64,000 nt of DNA. It comes from Microvirga arvi (lineage in GTDB: Bacteria > Pseudomonadota > Alphaproteobacteria > Rhizobiales > Beijerinckiaceae). Shown here piece by piece: positions 35,143 to 44,721 of the stretch; the stretch's first letter is position 1; every line of letters starts with the position of its first letter. The stretch spans positions 1 through 64,000 of the forward strand of contig NZ_JAFEMD010000026.1 of NCBI RefSeq assembly GCF_016892765.1, read 5' to 3'. The position numbers and the translations under genes are program-made. Under the pieces are notes generated by a model. The model was not told where the DNA came from. It did not search any database and saw only the letters and a program-made list of their open reading frames with translations.

Positions 35143-36144
35143 ATGAATACGACGCATGACCTGAAAACCGTCGAAGTGGGTAGCGCCAGGGCGGAACCCG
35201 GCCGGACGGTCCGCGGGTCCATTCCGGTCACCACGCTCGCCGGCGGGGGAGCCCTCGAAATCCCGGTCGTGGTCATCAATGGCACGCGGCCCGGACCTGT
35301 CCTGTGGGTGAACGGTGCAATTCACGGCGATGAGCCGGAGGGCCCCCTCTGCTGTCAGCACCTCATGCGCGAGGTCAGGCCGGAAGAGTTGTCGGGGACG
35401 CTCGTGCTCATTCCTGTGGTCAACGTCCCCGCCTATGAGGCGGCTTCGCGCGGCAACCCGCTTGACACCTTCAGCTACGATATGAACCGGATCTATCCGG
35501 GACGGCCGAACGGCTATCTGTCGGAGCGCGTGGCCTATGCGCATTTCGAGTGGATGACGAGGGTCGCCGACATGGAGATCTCCATTCACTCCGGCGGAGC
35601 CCACTCGTTCCTGGCACCGGCCATGTTCACGGACGAACGTCCGGAATCGGTCGAACTCGGAACCGCGATGGGGCCCGGATGGGGCTGCATGATGTCGTCC
35701 TTCAATCCGAAGGGCAGTCCAATGGCCGCGATGGCTGAAGCTGGCAAGGTCGGGATCACCGTCGAGTATGGCGGCCGATCGCACACGTCGCCTGATCTTT
35801 TCGCCAAGGTGGGCCGGGTTCTAGCGGACGCCATCCTTAACGTGATGCGCCACTATCGGATGATTCCGGGCGAGGCGAAGTACGATGAAAATCGCACCAA
35901 GGGTGTGCAGGAAGCGCTTCTGGCACCAGAATCCGGGCTCTTCCTGCCCGAACCGGACATCAAGTTTCTCACTCCCATGAAGAAGGGCGACAAGATTGGC
36001 ACGATCGTCAATCTGTTCGGCGACGAACTTACGACGCTTCATGCGCCCGCGGACGGCATGATCTTCGGTCTCCGTGCGCTTCCGAACGTCACCACGGGCG
36101 ATTGGTGCTGCTTCTTCAACAAGGTCGAGGGGCCGCGCGTCTGA
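35143..36144 (+). CDS. Succinylglutamate desuccinylase/aspartoacylase-family protein
   Basis: 333 residues, zinc carboxypeptidase-like fold. GAIHGDEPEG gives the HxxE zinc pair; FSYDMNRIYPGRP holds the Asn-Arg substrate site; SIHSGG the third His. The C-terminal part (LFLPEPDIKFLTPMKKGDKI) is a beta-rich domain as in this family. It cleaves N-acyl groups from amino acids. In this operon it could remove an acyl cap from the imported compound (inference). Confidence 0.85.
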   Translation: MNTTHDLKTVEVGSARAEPGRTVRGSIPVTTLAGGGALEIPVVVINGTRPGPVLWVNGAIHGDEPEGPLCCQHLMREVRPEELSGTLVLIPVVNVPAYEAASRGNPLDTFSYDMNRIYPGRPNGYLSERVAYAHFEWMTRVADMEISIHSGGAHSFLAPAMFTDERPESVELGTAMGPGWGCMMSSFNPKGSPMAAMAEAGKVGITVEYGGRSHTSPDLFAKVGRVLADAILNVMRHYRMIPGEAKYDENRTKGVQEALLAPESGLFLPEPDIKFLTPMKKGDKIGTIVNLFGDELTTLHAPADGMIFGLRALPNVTTGDWCCFFNKVEGPRV

Positions 36145-36151
36145 TAGTGAT

Positions 36152-36169
36152 GGCGGCGGTAACGCCGCC
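36152..36169. other. Intergenic hairpin between two operon genes
   Basis: GGCGGCG and CGCCGCC form a perfect 7-base stem with loop GTAA, 7 bases past the deacylase stop and ahead of the PuuE-type gene. It may modulate the last gene's expression and argues that translation of that gene starts at 36189, not at the ATG beside the hairpin. Confidence 0.5.
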
Positions 36170-36188
36170 CTCTCCCAAGGGAGGCGAC

Positions 36189-37097
36189 ATGATAGAAAAT
36201 CTGCAGCGCGACTTCGTCGGCTATGGTCCCACACCACCGGATGCTGCATGGCCGGGCGGGGCCCGCGTGGCCGTGAATTTCGTCATCAATTACGAGGAAG
36301 GATCGGAATACTCCATTGGCGATGGGGACGGCCGCTCGGAAGGGGCATTGACGGAGGTTTCAGCCGCGCGGGTTCCCGTTGGAAACCGCGACCTGTCGGC
36401 CGAGAGCATGTACGAGTATGGCAGCCGCGCAGGGATATGGCGGGTGGCCCGCCAGTTCACAGAGCGCGGACTGCCGGCGACGGCCTTCGGGTGCGCTGTT
36501 GCATTCGAACGCAATCCCCTTGTCACTCAGCTCGTGCGGGACAATGGGTGGGATGTATGCTGCCATGGCCTGCGCTGGATCGAGCATTATCTCCTCGACG
36601 AGCAGACCGAACGCGGCATGATCAGGGAAGCCGTGACTTCGCTCGTCCGTACCACCGGCGAACGTCCCCTCGGTTGGTACTGCCGTTACGCTCCAAGCGA
36701 GTGGACCCGCCGAATCCTGATCGAGGAGGGTGGCTTCCTCTATGACAGCGACTCCTATGCGGACGATCTTCCATTCTGGGTCAACGTGGGCGGCCACGCT
36801 CATTTGGTCGTGCCGTACTCCCTTGTCACCAACGACGTGAAGATCCTGTCGGGCGGTCTCACTAGCCAGGACTTCTTCACGATCCTGCGAGATGCCTTTG
36901 ATGTCCTGCGAGCCGAAGGGCGAACCTCTCCCAAGATGATGTCAGTCGGCATTCATCCCCGCCTTCTCGGGCATCCGGCCCGTATCGGCGGTCTTGCGCG
37001 GTTCATGGATTACGTCCAGGCAACGGAGGATGCCTGGATCTGCCGCCGTGCGGACATCGCCCGCCACTGGATCGAGACTTTTCCGCCGAACCGGTAG
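36189..37097 (+). CDS. PuuE-type polysaccharide deacetylase-fold protein (allantoinase-like)
   Basis: 302 residues. RDFVGYGPTPPDAAWPGGAR, VAVNFVINYEEGSEY and GDGDGRSEG match the start of PuuE allantoinases, which belong to the NodB deacetylase fold rather than to amidohydrolases. Later CVAF-like GCAVAFERNP, CCHGLRWIEH and GIHPRLLGHPAR carry His residues of the site. The ATG at 36189 follows GGGAGG and begins the family's N-terminus. Substrate could be allantoin or another cyclic amide. Last gene of the operon. Confidence 0.84.
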   Translation: MIENLQRDFVGYGPTPPDAAWPGGARVAVNFVINYEEGSEYSIGDGDGRSEGALTEVSAARVPVGNRDLSAESMYEYGSRAGIWRVARQFTERGLPATAFGCAVAFERNPLVTQLVRDNGWDVCCHGLRWIEHYLLDEQTERGMIREAVTSLVRTTGERPLGWYCRYAPSEWTRRILIEEGGFLYDSDSYADDLPFWVNVGGHAHLVVPYSLVTNDVKILSGGLTSQDFFTILRDAFDVLRAEGRTSPKMMSVGIHPRLLGHPARIGGLARFMDYVQATEDAWICRRADIARHWIETFPPNR

Positions 37098-37179
37098 AGC
37101 GGAGAGGCGGAGACCGCTCACCCATTCTCATGGGAAACCTATGGTGGCGGGGCGCATGTTAGTCCATCGCAAGCCGGCG

Positions 37180-37216
37180 TTGACAGAGCCAGCATGCGAT
37201 GTATGTTGTTAGACAA
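37180..37216 (+). promoter_or_regulatory. Promoter with overlapping operator, 37.3 kb operon
   Basis: TTGACA (37180-37185), 16-base spacer, TATGTT (37202-37207). TTGTTAGACAA at 37206-37216 overlaps the -10 end and matches the island's operator core TTGTAATACAA at 9 of 11 bases. It precedes the solute-binding protein gene by ~95 bases. Position fits repression by blocking polymerase. Confidence 0.6.
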
Positions 37217-37309
37217 TTAGAAAGTCGGCACACCGACGCAATGGGAACGTTCCGCCTGGGCTTTGCGCGGACATCGATCGACCAGACGATCAGCAATGAG
37301 GAATGAGCC

Positions 37310-38926
37310 ATGCGACACTGGCGCGGCAAACTCGAAACCTTAAGCCTACTGACCTTTCTCGCGGCATCGAGCGCCCTTCCAGCCGGCGCCATCGCGGCAG
37401 GCGGCAACCTGCGTATCGCGTTTCCGGCCAACCAGGAGCCCGCTTCGTTGGACGGCCATGTCGATCCCTACCAATCCACGTGGCTGTTCAACTCCTTCGT
37501 GTCCGATCCGCTCATCGTCCTCAATCCGGATGGAAAATACGTGCCGGCGCTCGCGACAAGCTGGGAGGCTTCGCCTGACGGCAAGGTTTGGACCTTCAAG
37601 CTCCGGGAAGGGGTCACGTTCCAGGACGGGACAAAATTCGGCGCTGACGCCGTGAAGTTCAACCTCGAGCGGATTGCCGATCCGAAGACGGCGTCGGCCC
37701 AGCTCAAAAGCGATATCGGGCCGTTCTCGAAGGTCGAAGTTCTAGATCCACTGACGGTCCGGATCACGTATGACACGCCGTGGGTGACGCTGCTCGACGC
37801 ACTCCGCCGCACGCCGCTCTGGTCCCCGACAGCAGCTCAGAAGTATAGCATCGCGGAGTTCCAACGCAATCTCGTCGGGACCGGTCCCTTCAAGCTCAGC
37901 GAATGGAAGCAGAACGACCGGCTCGTGTTCTCGCGCTGGGACGGCTATGGCGGTTGGAACCCGATCCAGGCGAAGAAGGGGCCTGTTGCCCTCGACACGT
38001 TGACGATCCGCTTCATCGGTGAGGCCTCAGTCCTAGGAAACATCGTTAAGACCGGTGATGCCGACATTGCCTTCGCCCTGCCGGCCAGCGTGATTGACGA
38101 CTACAAGGGCGACAAGACCTACACCTTCCTGTCGAAGGACCAGTCCGGGACCGGCCTGTCCATGGTGATGAACACCCGCAAGCCGCCCCTCAGCGATATA
38201 CGCGTGCGCCAGGCGATCCTGTACTCGGCCGATCAAAACGCGGTCAACGACATCCTCTTCGACGGCTACTACGCCAAATCGGAGGGGCCGCTCAACAACA
38301 ATCACCCGTGCTTCTGGAGCGGGGCGAGCGGGATATACAAGACCGACCTGAAGAAGGCGGGCGAGCTCTTGGACGCGGCCGGATGGAAGCTGCCGTCCGG
38401 CAAGGCCATCCGCGAAGCGTCGGGTGTCAACGGCGTATCGGACGGAACGCCCCTGCGCATTCGCTATAATGTCCTTCATCACAAGGAGATCGGCGAGGTC
38501 CTGCAGCAGCAGATGAGAAAGGCCGGCATTGACCTCGTCGTCGAGGTCGTCCCCGGACCGGTCCAGATCGAGCGCGTTCGCAACCGCGACTTCGAACTTA
38601 TGTACGAGCGCCAGCGCTCCCCTGACCCGGCGATCCTCGACCAGATCTGGAACTCGAAATGGGATCAACCCGGCGGCTGGGCCTGGACGGGGTTCAAAGA
38701 TGCCCGCCTCGATGAAACCGTCACGAAGCTGCGGTCCCTGCCGGATATCGCAGCCCGCTGCGATGCGGCCAAGGAGGCTCAGAAGATTATCATGGAAAAT
38801 GCGCTCATGCTGCCGACGCTGAGCGACCCGGTCTTCGTCGCATATCCCACCGATCGAGTGAAGGGCTTCCAGATGGGCTCGGAAGGCAACTGGTTCTTCG
38901 TTAACAACACCACGGTTTCGCAATAA
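37310..38926 (+). CDS. ABC transporter solute-binding protein (peptide/opine type)
   Basis: 538 residues, signal peptide (LSLLTFLAASSALPAGAIAA). SBP_bac_5 features: NQEPASLDGHVDPYQSTWLF, LATSWEASPDGKVWTFKLRE, GVTFQDGTKFGADAVKF, GTGPFKLSEWKQNDRL. Distinct from the proteins at 31130 and 49031, so the three likely differ in ligand. First gene of an operon that includes its own permeases and ATPases. GAGGA precedes the ATG. Confidence 0.88.
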   Translation: MRHWRGKLETLSLLTFLAASSALPAGAIAAGGNLRIAFPANQEPASLDGHVDPYQSTWLFNSFVSDPLIVLNPDGKYVPALATSWEASPDGKVWTFKLREGVTFQDGTKFGADAVKFNLERIADPKTASAQLKSDIGPFSKVEVLDPLTVRITYDTPWVTLLDALRRTPLWSPTAAQKYSIAEFQRNLVGTGPFKLSEWKQNDRLVFSRWDGYGGWNPIQAKKGPVALDTLTIRFIGEASVLGNIVKTGDADIAFALPASVIDDYKGDKTYTFLSKDQSGTGLSMVMNTRKPPLSDIRVRQAILYSADQNAVNDILFDGYYAKSEGPLNNNHPCFWSGASGIYKTDLKKAGELLDAAGWKLPSGKAIREASGVNGVSDGTPLRIRYNVLHHKEIGEVLQQQMRKAGIDLVVEVVPGPVQIERVRNRDFELMYERQRSPDPAILDQIWNSKWDQPGGWAWTGFKDARLDETVTKLRSLPDIAARCDAAKEAQKIIMENALMLPTLSDPVFVAYPTDRVKGFQMGSEGNWFFVNNTTVSQ

Positions 38927-38934
38927 CCCTCGGC

Positions 38935-38962
38935 GCTGGGGCCGGAGCACTCCGGCCCCAGC
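38935..38962. terminator. Hairpin between binding-protein and permease genes
   Basis: GCTGGGGCCGGA and TCCGGCCCCAGC form a perfect 12-base stem with a 4-base loop (GCAC), 8 bases after the binding-protein stop and 14 before the permease start. No T tract follows. Such hairpins commonly protect the upstream mRNA end and reduce read-through, so the binding protein is made in excess over the membrane parts. Confidence 0.65.
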
Positions 38963-38976
38963 ATCATGTGAGTGCC

Positions 38977-39912
38977 ATGAGCCGATATCTCCTCAGCCGC
39001 ATCATGCAGCTCCTGCCAGTGCTGCTCATCATCTCGCTCGTCGTCTTCGCGATCATGCATCTTCTCCCGGGCGATCCGGCGGAGCTGATGCTGGCCGGGG
39101 CCGAGGGCGGGGCAATCACGCCCGAGCGCCTAGCGGAGCTCAAGGAGCAGATGGGGCTCAACGATCCTCTCGCGGTTCAGTATCTGCGCTTTGTTGCCGG
39201 CGCTGTCACGGGCGATCTCGGGGAGTCGATCCGCTTCCGTGCTCCTGTCACCGACCTGATCCTGGACCGGTTCGGCTCGACAATCGCGCTGGCAGTCGCC
39301 GGCCTCGCCCTTTCTCTGGTGATCGGTCTGCCGCTTGGGATGCTGGCCGCAGTCCGGCAGAACTCCTGGGCCGATACGCTCGCCATGGGGTTCGCCTATG
39401 TGGGAGCGTCGATGCCTGTCTACTGGGTCGGCCTCGTCCTGATCCTGCTCTTCTCCTTCAATCTCGGATGGTTTCCGCCTGCGGGTGCCGACGGATGGCG
39501 CTCGCTGATCCTTCCGGCTCTGACCCTCGGCCTCGTGTCGGCCGGCGTCATTAGCCGCCTGATCCGGTCCAGCATGGTGGAGGTGTTGTCCGAAGATTAC
39601 ATCCGCGCGGCGCGCGCCAAAGGCCTCAACCAGCGCACCATCCTGTGGCGGCACGGTCTGAAGAATGCACTGATCCCCGTCATCACAATGCTCGGCCTGC
39701 AGTTCGGCGCTATGCTGGCGGGCGCGGTGGTGATCGAGACGGTTTTCAGCCGTCCCGGCATCGGGCGCCTGGTCGTCGCGGCGATCCTGCAGAAGGATTA
39801 CCCCCTGGTCCAGGGCTGCATCGTCTTCCTGGCCACAGTCTACCTGCTCGTCAACCTGTTCGTGGATCTCGCCTATGCGTGGCTTGATCCGCGCATCCGT
39901 TACGGAGGCTGA
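38977..39912 (+). CDS. ABC transporter permease (DppB type)
   Basis: 311 residues from the ATG at 38977 (GTG at 38968 also in frame). MSRYLLSRIMQLLPVLLIIS, then LLPGDPAELMLAG, and EAA loop YIRAARAKGLNQRTILWRHG. Six membrane segments. Ends with LDPRIRYGG; the next permease begins after a 2-base gap. Confidence 0.88.
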   Translation: MSRYLLSRIMQLLPVLLIISLVVFAIMHLLPGDPAELMLAGAEGGAITPERLAELKEQMGLNDPLAVQYLRFVAGAVTGDLGESIRFRAPVTDLILDRFGSTIALAVAGLALSLVIGLPLGMLAAVRQNSWADTLAMGFAYVGASMPVYWVGLVLILLFSFNLGWFPPAGADGWRSLILPALTLGLVSAGVISRLIRSSMVEVLSEDYIRAARAKGLNQRTILWRHGLKNALIPVITMLGLQFGAMLAGAVVIETVFSRPGIGRLVVAAILQKDYPLVQGCIVFLATVYLLVNLFVDLAYAWLDPRIRYGG

Positions 39913-39914
39913 GC

Positions 39915-40820
39915 ATGCGGATGGGAAGCATCGCCCCCGCCGCCACGGCGCCGATCACCTACGAAGAGACAGCCCTGCGGCCCGCCCGCCTGCAATGGCT
40001 GAAGCTCTACATGCGCAACAAGGGGGCCGTCCTCGGCGCGATCCTTCTCCTCTTGTGGGGCATCGTTGCCATTCTGGGGCCAAGCATTGCGCCATATGAT
40101 CCGATGGAGATGCTGTCTCGCCCCCGGCGCCCACCCTCGGCGGATTTCTGGCTCGGGACCGACCTTCTCGGGCGGGACGTGTTCAGCCGGATCCTGGTCG
40201 GGTCGCAGATCTCGCTGCAGCTCGGCCTGATCAGCGTCGTTCTGGGCGGCGTTCCAGGCATCGTCATTGGTCTCATCGCCGGCTATGCGGGCGGCAAGAT
40301 CGATACGCTCCTGTCGCGCGTCATCGATGCGCTTCTTGCGCTGCCTAGCATTCTGTTGGCGCTCGTCGTCATCGCGGCGCTCGGGCCGAGCATCCGCAAC
40401 GTGATGATTTCCGTAGGAATCGCGACGATGCCGCTCTACGCGCGCCTCGTGAGAAGCTCGGTCCTGACCATCAAAGAGCTGCCCTATGTAGAGGCGGCCC
40501 GTGTCGTCGGCAATCCGACTTGGCGCATCATGATCTTCCACGTTCTCGTAAACGCCTATGCGCCGGTTCTCGTGCTGAGCACCCTTCAAGTCGGCAACGC
40601 GATCCTGATCGGGTCGGGGCTGAGCTTCCTGGGGCTTGGCGCTCAGCCGCCGACGCCTGAATGGGGCCTGATGTCGGCCGAAGGCCGCGAGGTGCTCAAC
40701 CGCGCGTGGTGGATCTCAACCTTTCCCGGGCTCGCCATCCTAAGCGTGGTGGTGGCCTGCAACCTCGTGGGCGACGGACTCAGGTCCGCGCTCGACCCGC
40801 GCATGCGGATGGAGAAATGA
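39915..40820 (+). CDS. ABC transporter permease (DppC type)
   Basis: 301 residues. A membrane segment at GAILLLLWGIVAILGPSIAP, then GTDLLGRDVFSRILVG, EAA loop YVEAARVVGNPTWRIMIFHV and C-terminal LVGDGLRSALDPRMRMEK. Overlaps the next gene by ATGA. Confidence 0.88.
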   Translation: MRMGSIAPAATAPITYEETALRPARLQWLKLYMRNKGAVLGAILLLLWGIVAILGPSIAPYDPMEMLSRPRRPPSADFWLGTDLLGRDVFSRILVGSQISLQLGLISVVLGGVPGIVIGLIAGYAGGKIDTLLSRVIDALLALPSILLALVVIAALGPSIRNVMISVGIATMPLYARLVRSSVLTIKELPYVEAARVVGNPTWRIMIFHVLVNAYAPVLVLSTLQVGNAILIGSGLSFLGLGAQPPTPEWGLMSAEGREVLNRAWWISTFPGLAILSVVVACNLVGDGLRSALDPRMRMEK

Positions 40821-42271
40821 TCGTGACGTCAGCCAAGAAAGACCCCTTCATTGGTATCCAGATTAGCCCGATCAGTTTCATCGACGAGGGAGTGGATCAT
40901 GTCCTCGACACGCTGCAGGAGCGGGTCGGCATCAATGCCCTCTTGATCGGGACGATCTCCTGGCTCGGCCTGAAGGTCGGACGCCGGATCAGCCACGCTC
41001 TGGAAGGGTGGCCCGACCACGGCGTGCAGGCGCCCTACTCGATGGAAGGCGGGTCCTACATCAAGGTCCGGCCGGAATACTACTCTCACACCTTCATCCG
41101 CGATTTCGCCTCACGTGATCCGGAGATGGGCGGGCGGGATATCCTGGACCTCGTAATTCCGAAGGCGAAGGCCCGCGGGATGAAGATCATCCCCGAATTC
41201 ATGGAGCCACTCTTCAAGTATGCCGGTCACGGATCGGCGGCCGCCGTGAAGATCCCGAACATGCCGCAATGCCTTGAGATTGACCTTCTCGGCCGATATG
41301 CGGGTGAGCCCTGCACGTCAAACCCAGACTACCGGCGCTGGTGGCACGGGATCGTCGAGGAGCATGTGCGCAACTACGATATCGAAGGCATCATGTGGTG
41401 CAACGAGCGTAATTCGCCCCTTGACCGGATGATGCAAGGGCAGGCACCCGGATGTTTTTGCCCTCATTGCCGCCGCGAGGCTGCGGAGCGCGGTATTGAT
41501 GCCGAACGGGTAAAGATCGCCTTCACGAAGGTCTGGGACTTCTTCCGTCGCGCCAAAAGCGGCGAGAGCTTCGTCGACGGCACCTTCATGGAGCTCCTGC
41601 GCGTTCTTCTGGCCAATCCAGAGGTGCTGCTCTGGGAGCGTATGTGGCTCGAGCGGTCGAAGGATCTCGACAGGGAACTCTATGGCATCGTCAAGTGGTG
41701 CAATCCGTCGGTCACGTTCGGACTGAACGTGTGGAACCGCAATCACTTCAACCCCATCCGCAAGGCACAGTGGTCTTGGGAGGAGCAGACCGACTATGCC
41801 GACTGGGTGAAGCCGATCACGTATCAGCACCAGGCTGGCGAGGTGTTCGACAAGGAAATGGGATTCTTCGCCAGCACCATCCTGCGCGACTACACGAAGC
41901 AGGAATTTGTCCCGGCCATGTACCGCATCCTCGGGCTCGACGAGGCGCCGATCGACCAGGTCATCCAGACCGGCATGGACCCCGACACCTACGTCTATGG
42001 CCAGTGCGCCGACGCGGTGCGCGGCTGCAAAGGCAAGGCCGCCGTCTATATGGGGATCGGCGTGGACGCGCCGCGGGTCCGGGAGGACCAGGCGGTCTGC
42101 ACGCCGGACACGGTCTACCGCAGCGTCCTCGCAACCTACCGCGCCGGCGGCGAGGGGATCGTCTACTCGCCCAACTATGCCGGCATGAATCTGTCCAACC
42201 TCGATGGCGGAGCCCGCGCGCTGGAGGAGCTTGGTCTCAAGCAGCCGCGCGCGGCCGTGGCCGCCCAATAA
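40817..42271 (+). CDS. TIM-barrel protein of unknown function (glycosyl-hydrolase-like)
   Basis: 484 residues, no signal peptide. ISFIDEGVDHVLDTLQERVG at the start, DLVIPKAKARGMKIIPEFME, then EGIMWCNERNSPLD and a Cys motif GCFCPHCRREAAERG. This alternation of strands and the motif GIxx(F/C)N...CxCxxC resembles the 'hypothetical glycosyl hydrolase' (GHL6/GHL10) group of TIM barrels, whose chemistry is unknown. It is coupled to a peptide-type transporter and a series of C-N bond enzymes, so a sugar substrate is not implied. ATG 40817 overlaps the permease stop; GTG 40823 is an alternative. Confidence 0.6.
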   Translation: MIVTSAKKDPFIGIQISPISFIDEGVDHVLDTLQERVGINALLIGTISWLGLKVGRRISHALEGWPDHGVQAPYSMEGGSYIKVRPEYYSHTFIRDFASRDPEMGGRDILDLVIPKAKARGMKIIPEFMEPLFKYAGHGSAAAVKIPNMPQCLEIDLLGRYAGEPCTSNPDYRRWWHGIVEEHVRNYDIEGIMWCNERNSPLDRMMQGQAPGCFCPHCRREAAERGIDAERVKIAFTKVWDFFRRAKSGESFVDGTFMELLRVLLANPEVLLWERMWLERSKDLDRELYGIVKWCNPSVTFGLNVWNRNHFNPIRKAQWSWEEQTDYADWVKPITYQHQAGEVFDKEMGFFASTILRDYTKQEFVPAMYRILGLDEAPIDQVIQTGMDPDTYVYGQCADAVRGCKGKAAVYMGIGVDAPRVREDQAVCTPDTVYRSVLATYRAGGEGIVYSPNYAGMNLSNLDGGARALEELGLKQPRAAVAAQ

Positions 42272-42301
42272 TCTTTCTTCCATCCATCAGACGAGCGAAC
42301 G

Positions 42302-43528
42302 ATGCCCGAACAGGCTCCCTGGCGTTTCCAAAAGATCATCCGGCCCATATTCGACCATGAGCCGGGCCACCACCTTCTTCGCGGTCGGGTCCTCACCTGC
42401 GTCGGCGACGAGGTCATCGAGGACGGAATCGTCGAGATCGAGGGCTCGACGATCAAGGCGGTCGGGCCTGCTTCGGGGTTCGGCAGTCGCGCCTCGGATG
42501 CGCTCGATACGGACGGAACGATCCTCCCAGGACTGATCCAGAGCCATGGACACCTGGCGTGGGACGGGATCCACGATCTCGCGGCGCAGGCCATGAACGA
42601 CGCGCCCGAGATCAGCGCCTATAAATGCGCCGGCAATATGCTGATCAACCTGCGCGCGGGCGTGACCACCTTTCGCGACCTCGGGATGAACAAGACGAAC
42701 CTGTTCGCCAAGCAGGCTGTGGCACAGGGCATCTTCCCCGGACCGCGCCTCCTGGTGTGCGGCGAGGCCATCATCCAGACCGGCGGTCACACGTACTGGT
42801 GCTGCCGCGAGGCGAGCGGCGCCGACGAGATGCGTCGGGCTGTTCGCGAACAGGTGCGCGGCGGTGCCGATCTCATCAAGATCATGGCATGTCATGATAC
42901 TCTCGAGTTCACGGACGAGGAGCTTGCAGCGGTCGTCGACGAGACGCACCGCAACGGTCTGACCGTGACGGCTCATGCCACCTTCGACGCCTGCATCCGG
43001 CGCTGTGTCGAGTTCGGTGTGGACGTGATCGAACATGGCGGCAGCATGAGTGCCGAGACGATTGCACTCCTGGTCGAAAGGAGGGTGCCGATCGTCACCA
43101 CCTTCGCGCCTGTGGTGGTCCAGAGCCAGCCTGAGATCGCCCGTAAATACAACATCCCCGATTGGAAGATCGAGGAGCGCAAGCGCCAGGTCTCCGACCG
43201 GAGCCGCTACCAGGGCCTGGTCGACGCCGCCGAGGCCGGCGTCGTGATTGCCTTCGGCACCGATTGCGGCAGCCCGGCGGTGGCACACAACGTGATAGCG
43301 CCTGAGCTCGCCTTCATGGTCGAAATCGGCGTCAAGAAGGATGCCTATGACGCGATCCGCAGCGCCACCATCGTGGCGGCTCGGGTGAGCAAGCTCGACA
43401 AGAAAATCGGTACGCTGGAAGCCGGCAAGCTGGCCGATGTCATCGTTGTGGCCGGTAACCCCCTCGAGGATCTCGACGCCATCGAGTCGGTTCGAATGAC
43501 CTTCCTCGAAGGTAAGAGAATGGTATGA
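42302..43528 (+). CDS. Metal-dependent amidohydrolase
   Basis: 408 residues. HxH in LIQSHGHLAWDG, Lys in DLIKIMACHD, later His in TAHATFD and EHGGSM, and Asp in GTDCGSPA make up the metal site. Same subgroup as the enzyme at 29830 but only distantly alike. WCCREASG near the middle is unusual. Follows the TIM-barrel gene by 30 bases and overlaps the aminotransferase by ATGA. Confidence 0.85.
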   Translation: MPEQAPWRFQKIIRPIFDHEPGHHLLRGRVLTCVGDEVIEDGIVEIEGSTIKAVGPASGFGSRASDALDTDGTILPGLIQSHGHLAWDGIHDLAAQAMNDAPEISAYKCAGNMLINLRAGVTTFRDLGMNKTNLFAKQAVAQGIFPGPRLLVCGEAIIQTGGHTYWCCREASGADEMRRAVREQVRGGADLIKIMACHDTLEFTDEELAAVVDETHRNGLTVTAHATFDACIRRCVEFGVDVIEHGGSMSAETIALLVERRVPIVTTFAPVVVQSQPEIARKYNIPDWKIEERKRQVSDRSRYQGLVDAAEAGVVIAFGTDCGSPAVAHNVIAPELAFMVEIGVKKDAYDAIRSATIVAARVSKLDKKIGTLEAGKLADVIVVAGNPLEDLDAIESVRMTFLEGKRMV

Positions 43529-44718
43529 TCATGGACGCCAGAACGCCTAGATTGATGCGGTCGCTCGCCGAACGTGTGCCGGCAACGGATACGCTCTATC
43601 GCACCAAGCTGATCGAACAGGCCGCCAAGCTCGAGGATGTGATCGCGATGGGCCTCGGCGATCCGGATCTGCCGACGCCACCGCACGTGGTCGAGGCGGC
43701 CCGGGATGCCATCGCCCGCGGGGAGACCCGCTACACCCATCCGGCCGGTATGCCGAAGCTGCGCCAAGCCATCGCCGACCTGCTCCGCCAGGAGTACGGA
43801 CTCCACTACAGCGCCGAGGAAACCATCGTCACCGCGGGCACGCAGGAAGGCGTGATGCTGCTCATGCTGGCCCTGGTCGATCCCGGCGACGAGGTCCTGC
43901 TGCCATCGCCCCGCTTCACATCCTACGACACGGCGGTCGAGCTCTGCGGCGGCAAGGTCGTCTCGGTACCGACCTATCAGAAGGACGAGTTCGCGCTCCT
44001 GCCGTCCGAGATCGAGGCCCGGATCACGCCGCGGACGAAGATGCTCGTGCTCATCACGCCCAACAATCCGACCGGGGCGGTGACGCCGCCCAACGCGATC
44101 CGCGAGATTGCCGAGATCGCCAAGCGGCACGACATCATCGTGGTTTCGGACGAGATTTACGCGAAACTACTGTTCGACGACGCTGAGCATCTGTCCATCG
44201 GAACCCTTCCGGGTATGCGCGAGCGTACCATCACGATGAATGGGTTCTCGAAGTCGCACGCGATGACCGGATGGCGCATCGGCTATCTCGCAGCGCCGCA
44301 GCCCTTCATCCAGCGGATGGTGGAACCCCGCCATACCCTGAGCATCAACGCCGCCACACCATCGCAATGGGCGGCGCTCGCTGCCGCGACCGGCCCGCAA
44401 AGCGTAGTCAAGGATATGCTGGACATCTATGAATCGCGGCGCGACGTGCTCCTGAAGGGGCTCGACGAGCTCGGCTTTACATACGGCAGGCCGGCGGGCG
44501 CCTTCTACGTCTACGTGAACATCGAGGCGAGCGGCGTTCCCGCCACCCAGTTCTGCAATGATCTTCTCCGGGAGGCGCGGGTTCTCGTTTCGCCCGGCAT
44601 GCTCTTTGCCGACCCGGACGACCGGTATGTGCGCATGAGTCTCCTGCAGCCCAAGGCGCGGATCGAGGAGGCGCTCGGCAGGATCATGGAGGCCCGTAGG
44701 CGCCTCTTCAGGGGCTGA
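43525..44718 (+). CDS. PLP-dependent aminotransferase class I/II
   Basis: 397 residues. MGLGDPDLPTPPHV, TRYTHPAGMPKLRQAIADL, TPNNPTGAV, SDEIYAKLLF and the PLP Lys243 in GFSKSHAMTGWRIGY. Resembles aspartate/aromatic aminotransferases. A close relative is encoded at 59917-61086 with the same GDPDLPTP motif. Starts ATGATCATG at 43525, overlapping the amidohydrolase stop. Confidence 0.9.
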   Translation: MIMDARTPRLMRSLAERVPATDTLYRTKLIEQAAKLEDVIAMGLGDPDLPTPPHVVEAARDAIARGETRYTHPAGMPKLRQAIADLLRQEYGLHYSAEETIVTAGTQEGVMLLMLALVDPGDEVLLPSPRFTSYDTAVELCGGKVVSVPTYQKDEFALLPSEIEARITPRTKMLVLITPNNPTGAVTPPNAIREIAEIAKRHDIIVVSDEIYAKLLFDDAEHLSIGTLPGMRERTITMNGFSKSHAMTGWRIGYLAAPQPFIQRMVEPRHTLSINAATPSQWAALAAATGPQSVVKDMLDIYESRRDVLLKGLDELGFTYGRPAGAFYVYVNIEASGVPATQFCNDLLREARVLVSPGMLFADPDDRYVRMSLLQPKARIEEALGRIMEARRRLFRG

Positions 44719-44721
44719 GCC

